Part shown: one piece after another, positions 1 through 7,031 of the stretch | How positions within the stretch are numbered: position 1 is the stretch's first letter | Layout: every line of letters begins with the position of its first letter | Assembly (NCBI GenBank): GCA_035412805.1 | Contig: DAONVO010000033.1 | Span: 1 to 21,249 of the forward strand | Direction of reading: 5' to 3' | DNA length: 21,249 nt | Origin: DTU018 sp029550685 | GTDB lineage: Bacteria > Bacillota > Syntrophomonadia > Syntrophomonadales > Syntrophomonadaceae | Notes under the pieces: generated by a model | What the model was told of the DNA's origin: nothing | The model's database searches: none | The model's input: only the letters and a program-made list of their open reading frames with translations | Position numbers and translations under genes: made by a program

Positions 1-890
1 CCAATAGCTTCAGCTTTGGCCAGACGCTGCACCAACTTATAGCCTATGTTGCCAGCATTTATATCGGGAAATACCAGTACATTGCAATCACCGGCAATAG
101 GGCTTCCTGGAGCTTTGGATGCTCCCACACTGGGAACGATAGCAGCGTCAAACTGGAATTCTCCATCCACCTTCAGCTCCGGATACTTTTCTTTGGCAAG
201 GCGCGTAGCTTCAACCACTTTATCTACGGTTTCATGGCTGGCACTGCCTTTGGTGGAGAATGACAGCATGCCTACTTTAGGCTCTTTCATACCGCACAAA
301 TCTACTGCCGTCAGGGCAGAGGCTTTGGCAAAAGCAGCTAATTGCTCGGCTGTGGGATCAATGGTAACTGCACAATCAGCAAAAACAAATATACCATCAT
401 CACCGTACTCACAGTTGGGAACAATCATAATAAAAGCTCCTGATACAGCTGGAATTCCAGGAGCAGTCTTGATAATCTGCAAGGCTGGTCTCAAGACATT
501 ACCAGTGGTGTTTTGGGCCCCGGCTACTTTACCATCGGCTTTACCCATTTTAACCATCATAGAAGCGAAGAACAGGGGATCCAACATAGTACTTTTGGCT
601 TTATCCAAGTCAACCCCCTTACTCTTACGCATCTCGTAAAAAGCTTGTACAAAATCGTCAAAAAACGGAGCCTTAGCCGGGTTGATGATCTCCGCCCCTG
701 ATATGTCAGCTCCCACCTTACTGGCCGCCGCTTTAATCTCGCCTTCGTCACCGAGCAGAATAGGCGTGGCAATACGATTATCCACAATTCCTTTAATCGC
801 TTGCAATGTCCTTTCTTCGGTGCCTTCGGGCAGAACAATTGCGCGGCCTTTTTTTGCCGCTTTTTCCCTAATTTCCGCAAGTAAACTCAT
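1..890 (-). CDS. pta: Phosphate acetyltransferase (Pta), C-terminus cut by window edge
   Basis: Phosphotransacetylase interconverts acetyl-CoA plus phosphate with acetyl phosphate plus CoA in the cytoplasm. With acetate kinase it makes ATP from acetyl-CoA. The 296 codons visible read MSLLAEIREKAAKKGRAIVL at the N-terminus, followed by PEGTEERT, and later contain SASHETVDKV and VDGEFQFDAA, all typical of short single-domain Pta. The frame is still open at base 1 after VQRLAKAEAIG, so roughly the last 30-40 residues are missing. The ATG at 890 is preceded by GGGGAGG at good distance. It is divergent from tmcAL. In many Clostridia ackA follows pta, which here would lie beyond the left edge. The product could act in either direction: acetate formation from beta-oxidation, or acetate activation. 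Recognition rests on conserved motifs over most of the protein. Confidence 0.95.
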   Translation of the reverse strand, partial: MSLLAEIREKAAKKGRAIVLPEGTEERTLQAIKGIVDNRIATPILLGDEGEIKAAASKVGADISGAEIINPAKAPFFDDFVQAFYEMRKSKGVDLDKAKSTMLDPLFFASMMVKMGKADGKVAGAQNTTGNVLRPALQIIKTAPGIPAVSGAFIMIVPNCEYGDDGIFVFADCAVTIDPTAEQLAAFAKASALTAVDLCGMKEPKVGMLSFSTKGSASHETVDKVVEATRLAKEKYPELKVDGEFQFDAAIVPSVGASKAPGSPIAGDCNVLVFPDINAGNIGYKLVQRLAKAEAI

Positions 891-953
891 CCTTCTACCT
901 CCCCTAAAAGCTTAACGAAAATTTTTGGTTCTAATTAGCAAGTTTCTTTGTAC

Positions 954-962
954 ATTCTAGCA
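954..962 (-). promoter_or_regulatory. Extended -10 promoter candidate for pta
   Basis: Read on the minus strand this is TGC-TAGAAT, an extended -10 element about 64 bases before the pta start. No good -35 is visible at 16-18 bases, which extended -10 promoters tolerate. The next 60 bases hold only an AT-rich leader and the ribosome-binding site. Confidence 0.5.
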
Positions 963-978
963 TAAAGTAATATTTAAG

Positions 979-987
979 TGGTAGAAT
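979..987 (+). promoter_or_regulatory. Extended -10 promoter candidate for tmcAL
   Basis: TGG-TAGAAT lies 33 bases upstream of the tmcAL ATG, giving a leader of about 25 bases with GGAG at 1009-1012. There is no convincing -35. It lies back-to-back with the pta promoter candidate, with about 16 bases between the two -10 elements. Confidence 0.4.
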
Positions 988-1020
988 TTATGCGATGATA
1001 AACCGTACGGAGACTTGTTT

Positions 1021-2265
1021 ATGAAAGTGTTAGGCATTGTAGCTGAATTTAATCCATTCCACAATGGACATCGCTACCTGATAGAATCTGCTCGCCAACT
1101 CTACCCAGATTCTGCTGCTATCTGTGTCATGAGCGGGCACTTTCTGCAAAGAGGTGAACCTGCTCTGATCAACAAATGGGCTAGAGCCGAAATGGCTGTT
1201 CACGGTGGTATTGATTTGGTTCTTGAGTTACCACTAGTTTTCTCCGTGCGCAGTGCTTATTATTTTGCTCGTTACTCACTGATGATGCTGGCAAAAACCG
1301 GGCTGGTTACCCATTTAGCTTTTGGCAGTGAAAGTGGCCGTCAGCAGGAATTGCAAACCATCGCCCACATATTGGCAGATGAGCCGGCTGAATACCGCCA
1401 ACAGCTAAAAGCATTCCTCCAGCAGGGCTATAGCTTTCCCGCCGCTAGGTCCCAGGCCTTGCAGGCCTTTCTGGGCAACGATGACCGTGACTTCCATTCA
1501 ATGCTTAGCCAGCCTAACAACATTTTGGCTCTGGAGTATTTACGCGTTATTAAAGAACTGCAGTTAGATATTGAGCCTATAGTGGTTGCTCGTCAGGGGT
1601 GTTTTCACAGCCCGGAACTGAATCGTTTTGCCAGTGCCACGGCTATTCGTCAAGCTCTCCGACAGAAAATTGATATATCCAACCTGAACCCCGTTCTTCC
1701 TCCTTCCAGCCTCAAAATTCTGGAGCGAGAAATGAAAAAGGGCAATGGGCCGGTTTTCGACAACGATCTAGCATCTTTAATATTTTACCGGCTTCGCACC
1801 ATAACTCTCCAAGAACTAAGTGAAATCTATGAAATCACCGAAGGAATCGAAAATCGCGTTAAAGAAGCCGCTTTACGCTGCGGGACTCTGGATGAACTAA
1901 AGCATGCTATAAAATCGAAACGCTACAGTATGACCAAAATCAACCGTTTGCTGATTTACTCCTTACTCAATATAAAAGCTGGTCAGGTGGATGTATTCGA
2001 TGGCACTGGTCCTTTATACTATCATGTTTTAGCCTTTTCACGTCGAGGCCAATACCTGCTGCAGCAGATGCAGCATAAATCAGAGCTGCCTATTTTGAGC
2101 CGGGGTAGTCAGGTTAAAGAAGCCTTTGATGGTAAGCTAGGCTTAGGTGTTCAGAGTATGATAAGTTTGGATATTATGGCTACCGACCTTTATAATCTGC
2201 TGCTCCCTAACCCCTCTTTACGCTCAGGTAGACTTGATTTTACTTCCTCCCCCCGACCCATTTAA
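1021..2265 (+). CDS. tmcAL: tRNA(Met) cytidine acetate ligase TmcAL (YlbM family)
   Basis: TmcAL makes N4-acetylcytidine at the wobble position of elongator tRNA-Met. It uses ATP and free acetate, with an acetyl-adenylate intermediate. The product is 414 aa, normal for the family. It begins MKVLGIVAEFNPFHNGHRYL, with the nucleotidyltransferase signature HNGH at residues 15-18. It also has the family blocks ELPLVFSVRSAYYFA and AFGSESG, and ASATAIR as the second nucleotide-binding motif. I chose ATG at 1021 because GGAG at 1009-1012 sits 8 bases before it. An in-frame TTG at 1015 would be only 2 bases away. The stop overlaps the stop of the convergent patatin gene. The neighbourhood (pta, ylbJ-like and ylbK-like genes) is the classic one. 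Confidence 0.93.
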   Translation: MKVLGIVAEFNPFHNGHRYLIESARQLYPDSAAICVMSGHFLQRGEPALINKWARAEMAVHGGIDLVLELPLVFSVRSAYYFARYSLMMLAKTGLVTHLAFGSESGRQQELQTIAHILADEPAEYRQQLKAFLQQGYSFPAARSQALQAFLGNDDRDFHSMLSQPNNILALEYLRVIKELQLDIEPIVVARQGCFHSPELNRFASATAIRQALRQKIDISNLNPVLPPSSLKILEREMKKGNGPVFDNDLASLIFYRLRTITLQELSEIYEITEGIENRVKEAALRCGTLDELKHAIKSKRYSMTKINRLLIYSLLNIKAGQVDVFDGTGPLYYHVLAFSRRGQYLLQQMQHKSELPILSRGSQVKEAFDGKLGLGVQSMISLDIMATDLYNLLLPNPSLRSGRLDFTSSPRPI

Positions 2266-3056
2266 GAGTGGGTCTCCTCCCACTGTTTAATAGTTTTCTT
2301 GATATCCTCGATTTTATCCAGCGTTGCAATTCTTCCTAGCTCCACCAGTTCCCGAGAATGCTCGAAGTCCTGGGGAGAATATCCACCTACTGCCGGTTGA
2401 ATTAAAATATCTGCTAAGGGTGATACCGAATCAAATTGCTGCTTCTGGAGAATATCCAGAGAAGTCATAATTACATCGAGAGTATTGCGAATCACTATTT
2501 TCTTACCGCCACAAAAAGTCACATCAACGGCTATTATTATATCCGCTCCCCACTCCTGAGCTACTCTAACCGGCAGTCTGTCGGTTACCGCTCCATCCAC
2601 TAAAACCCTTTCTCCATCACGCACGGGACGAAAGACACCGGGGATAGATATGCTAGCCCTGATGGCCTGTGCTACTGAGCCTTCCTCTATTACTACTGTC
2701 TCACCAGTAATCAAATCTGTAGCTACTACTAACAGAGGAATATCTAGCTCGGCAAAGGTTTTGTTCTTGGTCATCAGTTCTAAGAAATTACTGATTTTTC
2801 GGCCGGCCATAAACCCCATACGGGGCAAATTTACGTCATAAAGAACACCGTGATTCATGTATTCAACCATACGAGCCAGCATATATATATCCGCACCGCT
2901 GGCATATATACCGCCTATCATAGCCCCCATACTGCTACCCACCAGCAAATGGAACGGGATATTATTTTCCAACAATACCTGAATAACACCGATATGAGAT
3001 AATCCCCGTGCACTTCCTGCTCCGAGTACCAATGCAATCTGAGGTTTATTACTCAA
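2262..3056 (-). CDS. Patatin-like phospholipase (RssA/YlbK family)
   Basis: This is a 264-aa cytoplasmic patatin-family serine esterase. The N-terminus has LVLGAGSARGLSHIGVIQVL, the glycine-rich oxyanion loop in which the usual GGGxRG appears as GAGSARG. The nucleophile elbow follows in LLVGSSMGAMIGG (GxSxG; Ser about residue 42). The catalytic Asp lies in LVDGAVTDRLPV (DGA, around residue 153). The Ser-Asp dyad is therefore intact. The substrate is unknown; relatives are annotated as lysophospholipases or membrane-lipid hydrolases. The start is TTG at 3056 with AAGGGGG 7 bases upstream. It is equivalent in position to ylbK of Bacillus, beside the spoVV/ylbJ and tmcAL/ylbM homologues. Its stop codon overlaps that of tmcAL, and no separate terminator is visible. 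Confidence 0.88.
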   Translation of the reverse strand: MSNKPQIALVLGAGSARGLSHIGVIQVLLENNIPFHLLVGSSMGAMIGGIYASGADIYMLARMVEYMNHGVLYDVNLPRMGFMAGRKISNFLELMTKNKTFAELDIPLLVVATDLITGETVVIEEGSVAQAIRASISIPGVFRPVRDGERVLVDGAVTDRLPVRVAQEWGADIIIAVDVTFCGGKKIVIRNTLDVIMTSLDILQKQQFDSVSPLADILIQPAVGGYSPQDFEHSRELVELGRIATLDKIEDIKKTIKQWEETHS

Positions 3057-3080
3057 TCAGAGGCCCCCTTGGTAAAAAGT

Positions 3081-3108
3081 TTGATTCTATCAACTGCTAA
3101 TTTATTAT
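3081..3108 (+). promoter_or_regulatory. Weak sigma-A-like promoter candidate for spoVV
   Basis: TTGATT (3081-3086), 16 bases, TATTAT (3103-3108), 34 bases before the spoVV start. In Bacillus the homologue is expressed in the mother cell under sigma-E, but I see no good sigma-E boxes here, so the assignment is tentative. Confidence 0.25.
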
Positions 3109-3142
3109 ATATATCTATGAAAAAGACCTGGGAGAATGTAGT

Positions 3143-4330
3143 TTGTTAAAACCTATTTCTTCAATGTTTTTTTTATTAATAATACTAATTCTTGCCGTAT
3201 TCATGGCTATTAATCCCCGCGAAACAGTACAAGCAGCAACCAGCGGCTTCCAGTTGTGGGTGGAAATACTTGTGCCCGCCCTGCTTCCCTTCTTCATTGT
3301 GGCTGACTTGCTGGTAAGCCTTCATTTTGTCGGATTAATCGGCGCATTATTAGAACCTATTATGCGACCTGTGTTCCGTTTACCCGGCTGCAGCGCTTTG
3401 GTGATAGCCATGGGGTATACATCAGGATTTCCCATGGGGGCAATACTGTCCCGCCGTCTATGGGAAGAAAAACTAATAACTGCTCAGGAAACAGAGCGAC
3501 TAGTTGCTTTTACAAACAACTCCAGTCCTTTGTTTATTATTGGAGCTATTGGGGTGGGAATGTTTGCATCCCCGCAGCTAGGTTATTTACTGGCTATATC
3601 CCATTATGTGGCAAATTTACTGGTTGGCTTCATCTGGGGACGATGCTCTAGTTCCACCTCAATTACTAAAACTGCCTCTCCTAGTCAGGCTTTCCGTAAT
3701 CTCTGGCAACAGTTGAGTAACGATGAAAAGGGTGTGGGAAATTTACTGGCAAGTGCCGTTTTTGTCAGTGTAAACAATCTCTTAGATATAGCAGGGTTTG
3801 TAGTCCTATTCTCCGTGATGACCCGTATGCTCATCTATTGGGGTGGTATGGATTACCTAGCCCATTTCTTAAGCTGGCTGCTGGGTTCCATGAATTTTTC
3901 CTATCCGGTTTGCTTTGGCATGAGTATGGGACTATTTGAAATCACCCTGGGCAGCAGAACCATTACTGCGGCCAATGATCCGATTTTAATAAAATTATTA
4001 GCAGTATCAATCATTATGGGTTTCAGCGGTTTTTCTATCATAGCTCAGGTAATGAGTATTGTAGCTGGATTACCAGTACGGCTGTCTTTTTACTTACTGT
4101 CCAGGTTTTTACAGTTAACATTTTCGGCTATCATCACCTGGATCGGTTACACATTGGTCATAGCCCCTGGTCAAATGGTGTCCTCACTGGCTATGCCCAC
4201 TTATCGCATATTATACGCCTTTGACGCTTGGTATGTATCTTTGTGTTCACTTGTAGTCGGGCTTTTAATAATCGCAGTATTAATGATAATAAGCCTGCTA
4301 ATGCAACTACCAAAAACTATTCGTCCATAG
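3143..4330 (+). CDS. spoVV: Spore integral membrane protein SpoVV/YlbJ (dipicolinate transport)
   Basis: This polytopic membrane protein has 395 aa. It has many hydrophobic segments: an N-terminal helix at about 6-24, then helices around 38-60, 85-105, 130-165, 200-235, 240-260, 280-310, 315-345 and 365-390. The conserved blocks LVPALLPFFIVADLL, GYTSGFPMGA and AFTNNSSPLFIIGAIGVGMF identify the YlbJ family (nucleoside-transporter-like gate domain). The Bacillus homologue SpoVV moves dipicolinic acid from the mother cell across the outer forespore membrane late in sporulation. The start is TTG at 3143 with GGGAG 8 bases upstream; the nearer ATG is out of frame. It is divergent from the patatin gene. 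Its 3' end overlaps the convergent coiled-coil gene by 14 bases, so no terminator separates them. Confidence 0.9.
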   Translation: MLKPISSMFFLLIILILAVFMAINPRETVQAATSGFQLWVEILVPALLPFFIVADLLVSLHFVGLIGALLEPIMRPVFRLPGCSALVIAMGYTSGFPMGAILSRRLWEEKLITAQETERLVAFTNNSSPLFIIGAIGVGMFASPQLGYLLAISHYVANLLVGFIWGRCSSSTSITKTASPSQAFRNLWQQLSNDEKGVGNLLASAVFVSVNNLLDIAGFVVLFSVMTRMLIYWGGMDYLAHFLSWLLGSMNFSYPVCFGMSMGLFEITLGSRTITAANDPILIKLLAVSIIMGFSGFSIIAQVMSIVAGLPVRLSFYLLSRFLQLTFSAIITWIGYTLVIAPGQMVSSLAMPTYRILYAFDAWYVSLCSLVVGLLIIAVLMIISLLMQLPKTIRP

Positions 4331-4775
4331 ACTGACGTAGCTCTTCCTTACCCATACTAATAGCTTCCAAACCACGCCTCAAAACCATTTCCATATGAGT
4401 AAGAACACCTTCCGCATACTCATTGGCATCTTGACGAATTTCCTGTGATAACTCTTTGGCACGAGCTACAATTTCATCGGCCATTTCCATAGCATTGCGG
4501 GTTATCTCATTCTCATCCAGTAATCTAGCCGCTTGACCCCGAGAGTGTTCCACATACTGTTCTGCCTGAGCATAAGCTTCCTGCACAATGCGCTCTTTAT
4601 CCCTTAAAAGGGAGCGAGCGGTTTCCAGTTCTTCAGGTAGAATAGCTCTTATCCGGTCAATTCGATCCAGAAAGCGATTGGGATCAATAAAAACTTTCCC
4701 GCTTGATAAAGGAACTTTCTTGCCGTCTTTGATCATTAACTCTAATTCGTCCAGGATTCTAAAAATCTCCATCAT
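4317..4775 (-). CDS. Conserved coiled-coil protein of unknown function, coupled to rsmD
   Basis: The product is 152 aa, very rich in Glu, Arg, Lys and Ala, with no signal peptide or membrane segment. An N-terminal block of about 45 residues (MMEIFRILDELELMIKDGKK) contains IDPNRFLDRIDRIRAILPEE. A long amphipathic helix follows, with heptad-like spacing (about 48-150: RDKERIVQEAYAQAEQYVE and onward). It resembles the family often automatically labelled as ATPase, V-ATPase subunit H-like or DivIVA-like protein next to rsmD/coaD in Clostridia. There is no Walker motif, so an enzyme label is not justified. The ATG at 4775 overlaps the rsmD stop (ATGA) and has GGGAGG upstream, so translation is probably coupled to rsmD. 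A role in septum, chromosome or envelope organisation is only a guess. Confidence 0.8.
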   Translation of the reverse strand: MMEIFRILDELELMIKDGKKVPLSSGKVFIDPNRFLDRIDRIRAILPEELETARSLLRDKERIVQEAYAQAEQYVEHSRGQAARLLDENEITRNAMEMADEIVARAKELSQEIRQDANEYAEGVLTHMEMVLRRGLEAISMGKEELRQSMDE

Positions 4776-5338
4776 ATGGAACCTCCCTCTTTAATCGAGC
4801 GATAAAAATATAAGGTTGATTCACCGTAAGCTTTTTTTCTTTCCAGTTCGATCCTATTCAGTCTGGGGGTTAGCTCACTTTTGCGAGGGACTCTTATGAT
4901 TATTACTCCCCCTGAATTGAGCAGTTCATCATTATCCAAAGAGTGCAAGGTCCGCTCAAACAAAGATGACTGGGTAAAAGGCGGATCAGCATAAATTATA
5001 TCGAAGGTAAGTTTATTGCGAACAGCACGTTTTAAGAAATCAAATACGTCACTGCGATATACCTCACCCTGCAGACCGCATTTAGCCAAGTTTTGATGCA
5101 AGACTTTAATTGCTTGATGATCGTTGTCTACAAAAACCGCTTTAGCTGCACCACGGCTTAGAGCCTCAATGCCCACACTTCCGCTTCCTGCATAGAGATC
5201 TAAGAAAATGCTGTCAAGCACCTTGGCACTGAGTATGTTAAACAAAGCTTCTTTGATCATATCGGTTATGGGACGGGTTTTTATGCCAGGTGGCGCTTCC
5301 AGCTTTCTTCCCTTGGCTTTACCTGCAATAATTCGCAA
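4772..5338 (-). CDS. rsmD: 16S rRNA (guanine966-N2)-methyltransferase RsmD
   Basis: RsmD methylates G966 of 16S rRNA in the assembled small subunit, using S-adenosylmethionine. The 188-aa protein has the full family pattern. MRIIAGKAKGRKLEAPPG at the N-terminus is followed by TRPITDMIKEALFNIL. The SAM-binding motif I is FLDLYAGSGSVGIEALSRGA (about 45-64), and the catalytic NPPY-type motif is YADPPF (about 115-120). The start is TTG at 5338; the upstream GAGGG is about 11 bases away, a little long. An ATG slightly upstream is out of frame. The 3' end overlaps the coiled-coil gene by 4 bases. In most Firmicutes coaD follows rsmD directly and recG precedes it. Here coaD is about 10 kb away and recG is separated by the spore island. 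Confidence 0.94.
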   Translation of the reverse strand: MRIIAGKAKGRKLEAPPGIKTRPITDMIKEALFNILSAKVLDSIFLDLYAGSGSVGIEALSRGAAKAVFVDNDHQAIKVLHQNLAKCGLQGEVYRSDVFDFLKRAVRNKLTFDIIYADPPFTQSSLFERTLHSLDNDELLNSGGVIIIRVPRKSELTPRLNRIELERKKAYGESTLYFYRSIKEGGSI

Positions 5339-5398
5339 TTTTCTCTATCCCTCATTTAAATTCGCTGGGTATAGTTTTCTTCCTTTAAGTCTTTTAAT

Positions 5399-5407
5399 AT
5401 TTTAGCA
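5399..5407 (-). promoter_or_regulatory. Extended -10 promoter candidate for rsmD
   Basis: On the minus strand this is TGC-TAAAAT, 60 bases before the rsmD start, preceded by an A/T tract instead of a clear -35. The same TGC-TA(A/G)AAT form occurs before pta and rpmB. Confidence 0.45.
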
Positions 5408-5527
5408 TAAAAAAATTTTTATTTTTTGGTATAGAAACCATTTAACCGGGTAATGATATGGATAGCCAGATAAAAGTCTGGTAAAAACAAACCCTCCCCA
5501 ACAACTTTACAAAATTCTCCTCTCCCC

Positions 5528-5556
5528 AAAATGGCGACTTTCCTAGTCGCCATTTT
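5528..5556. terminator. Perfect 12-bp hairpin between divergent rsmD and gpr
   Basis: The arms AAAATGGCGACT and AGTCGCCATTTT enclose a 5-base loop. ATTTACTTTTT follows on the plus strand. It looks like a rho-independent terminator, yet no gene on either strand obviously ends into it: rsmD runs away leftward and gpr rightward. It lies just upstream of the gpr forespore promoter, so it may insulate that promoter. The remaining bases of this 289-base gap show nothing else I can name. Confidence 0.6.
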
Positions 5557-5572
5557 ATTTACTTTTTATGCA

Positions 5573-5602
5573 GCATATTTTGCCAGAACAGTGACCATAC
5601 TA
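5573..5602 (+). promoter_or_regulatory. Forespore (sigma-G/sigma-F) promoter of gpr
   Basis: GCATA (5573-5577), 18 bases, CATACTA (5596-5602). This matches the Bacillus sigma-G consensus (GHATR, 17-18 bases, CATNHTA) at every position. It ends 25 bases before the gpr ATG, with AAAGGAGG at 5614-5621. gpr is a known sigma-F/sigma-G gene in Bacillus, which supports the call. Confidence 0.85.
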
Positions 5603-5627
5603 AGAAACAAAACAAAGGAGGAATACT

Positions 5628-6590
5628 ATGCAGGAGATAATTAAGACTTTTGATCTTAGAGTGGATCTAGCTGTGGAAGCCCGGGATATTGTGCGCGGCG
5701 TTGCAGATATAGAAATTGAGGGAGTAGTAGAAAAAATTGAAGAGATGGATAATAATGTGAAGATACACACTATTACAATTAATAATCAAAACGGTGCCCA
5801 AAAAATTGGCAAACCAATAGGTACTTATGTAACTATTCAATCTCCTCCCTTAAAAATTAATGATCCCTATGTCAAAGAAGAAATCATAAAAGCCATGGCT
5901 AAAAGTATGAAACTGCTGGTAGGACAGGATTTGTCCCCTGAACAGACCGTATTGCTGGTGGGCTTAGGCAACTGGCGAGCCACTCCTGACTCTTTAGGTC
6001 CTAAATTTATTGAGTACAGTCCTATAACACGCCATTACCATCAATACGCTCCCCAGGCTCTAGTGGAAGGCATGCGGCCAACTTGTGGTATAGCGCCCGG
6101 TGTTCTGGGTATAACGGGTTTAGAAACTTTCGAAGTAATCAAAGGCATTGTGGATAGTGTTCAACCAGCCTTGTTAATAGTCGTGGATGCCTTGGCAGCA
6201 CAGAATGTGGAGCGTATTGGCACTACTATCCAAATGTCTAATACCGGCATTCAACCCGGTTCTGGAATTGGCAATGCCCGTCATGCCATCACTCAGGAAG
6301 ACTTAGGTGTTCCCGTTATCGCTATAGGCTGCCCTACCATTGTAAATGCAGCGGTAATCGCTGATCAGGCGGTCAGAAAGTTCTGTTTGGACAGTGGCGC
6401 TATGTACGATGAGATAAGGTCCCGCAACAGCATCCAAGAAATTGTGTCTTTTTATGGAGGTAGTCTGGGGGTAACACCTAAAGAAATAGATGAAATAATT
6501 GAAAACACCGCTAGAATAATGGCTATGGGAGTAGCAGTTTCTATATTTCCCGGAATTTCTGAAGAACAACTGGAATTATACGCTACCTGA
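5628..6590 (+). CDS. gpr: Germination protease GPR
   Basis: GPR degrades the alpha/beta SASPs that coat spore DNA when the spore germinates, releasing amino acids and freeing the DNA. It is made as a zymogen in the forespore and trims its own N-terminus. The product is 320 aa, somewhat shorter than the roughly 370-aa Bacillus enzymes. The N-terminus has FDLRVDLAVEARDIV, corresponding to the conserved TDLAVEA block near the autoprocessing region. The two Asp residues known to be needed for activity in the B. megaterium enzyme (127 and 193) correspond to D121 in ATPDSLGP and D187 in VVDALA, with the same 66-residue spacing. PTCGIAPGVLGITGLET and GIQPGSGIGN are also typical. ATG at 5628 follows AAAGGAGG. 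It sits under a sigma-G promoter and faces its likely substrate gene across a shared terminator. Confidence 0.95.
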   Translation: MQEIIKTFDLRVDLAVEARDIVRGVADIEIEGVVEKIEEMDNNVKIHTITINNQNGAQKIGKPIGTYVTIQSPPLKINDPYVKEEIIKAMAKSMKLLVGQDLSPEQTVLLVGLGNWRATPDSLGPKFIEYSPITRHYHQYAPQALVEGMRPTCGIAPGVLGITGLETFEVIKGIVDSVQPALLIVVDALAAQNVERIGTTIQMSNTGIQPGSGIGNARHAITQEDLGVPVIAIGCPTIVNAAVIADQAVRKFCLDSGAMYDEIRSRNSIQEIVSFYGGSLGVTPKEIDEIIENTARIMAMGVAVSIFPGISEEQLELYAT

Positions 6591-6608
6591 TAAGACCTTA
6601 AATTGAAA

Positions 6609-6637
6609 ACAAGCGGATATAAAACTCATCCGCTTGT
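6609..6637. terminator. Bidirectional terminator between gpr and SASP gene
   Basis: A 10-bp perfect stem (ACAAGCGGAT / ATCCGCTTGT) with a 9-base loop lies between the convergent gpr and SASP stops. The flanking runs are only moderately T-rich: TTTTCAATTT on the minus strand, and CTCATATTAG on the plus strand. Confidence 0.75.
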
Positions 6638-6685
6638 CTCATATTAGTATAAATCAGTTAATTCCTGTTGTTATCCTAAAGGGCT

Positions 6686-6958
6686 TTACTGGTTCTGCTG
6701 CTGGATGCTTTGCAGGCTTTGCAACTCATTGAATCCAGGGGCAGATCCGCCACTCAGCTGCTGTTCATAAGCATAGATCATTTTCTTTACCATCTGGCCA
6801 CCAATACTACCTGCCTGCCGGGTAGTCAGATCTCCATTGTAACCTTGTTTCAGGTTTACCCCAACTTCACGGGCAGCTTCCATCTTAAACTGGTCCATTG
6901 CGGCACGGGCTTGAGGAACTAGTATTCTGTTCTGATTGCTTCCTCCCTTTGATGCCAT
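6686..6958 (-). CDS. Small acid-soluble spore protein, alpha/beta type, with Gln-rich tail
   Basis: Alpha/beta SASPs saturate spore DNA in the forespore and protect it from UV and chemical damage. This 90-aa protein has the two family signatures. The first helix is PQARAAMDQFKMEAAREVGV (residues 15-34), containing the GPR cleavage region KMEAAREVG, with the expected cut after E27. The second is LTTRQAGSIGGQMVKKMI (44-61). Family members are usually about 60-75 aa; here residues 69-90 form an extra tail rich in Gln, Ser and Leu, ending LQSLQSIQQQNQ. ATG at 6958 has a strong AAAGGAGGTG. It is transcribed toward gpr and has its own sigma-G-like promoter. Confidence 0.95.
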   Translation of the reverse strand: MASKGGSNQNRILVPQARAAMDQFKMEAAREVGVNLKQGYNGDLTTRQAGSIGGQMVKKMIYAYEQQLSGGSAPGFNELQSLQSIQQQNQ

Positions 6959-6990
6959 TATACTTTCACCTCCTTTTCTGTTGGTAGTCT

Positions 6991-7019
6991 TATTGTGTCC
7001 TCAGCCAAATCATCTATGC
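6991..7019 (-). promoter_or_regulatory. Sigma-G-like promoter of the SASP gene
   Basis: On the minus strand GCATA (7019-7015), 17 bases, CACAATA (6997-6991). The -35 is perfect for sigma-G, and the -10 has one mismatch (C for T) to CATNHTA. It ends 32 bases before the SASP start, a suitable distance. Confidence 0.65.
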
Positions 7020-7031
7020 CTAGAAGTTATT

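Noticed and set aside
46..639. Long open frame (197 codons) opposite pta
   Set aside because: The minus strand encodes clear Pta motifs across the whole stretch; the plus-strand translation is a shadow with no ribosome site.
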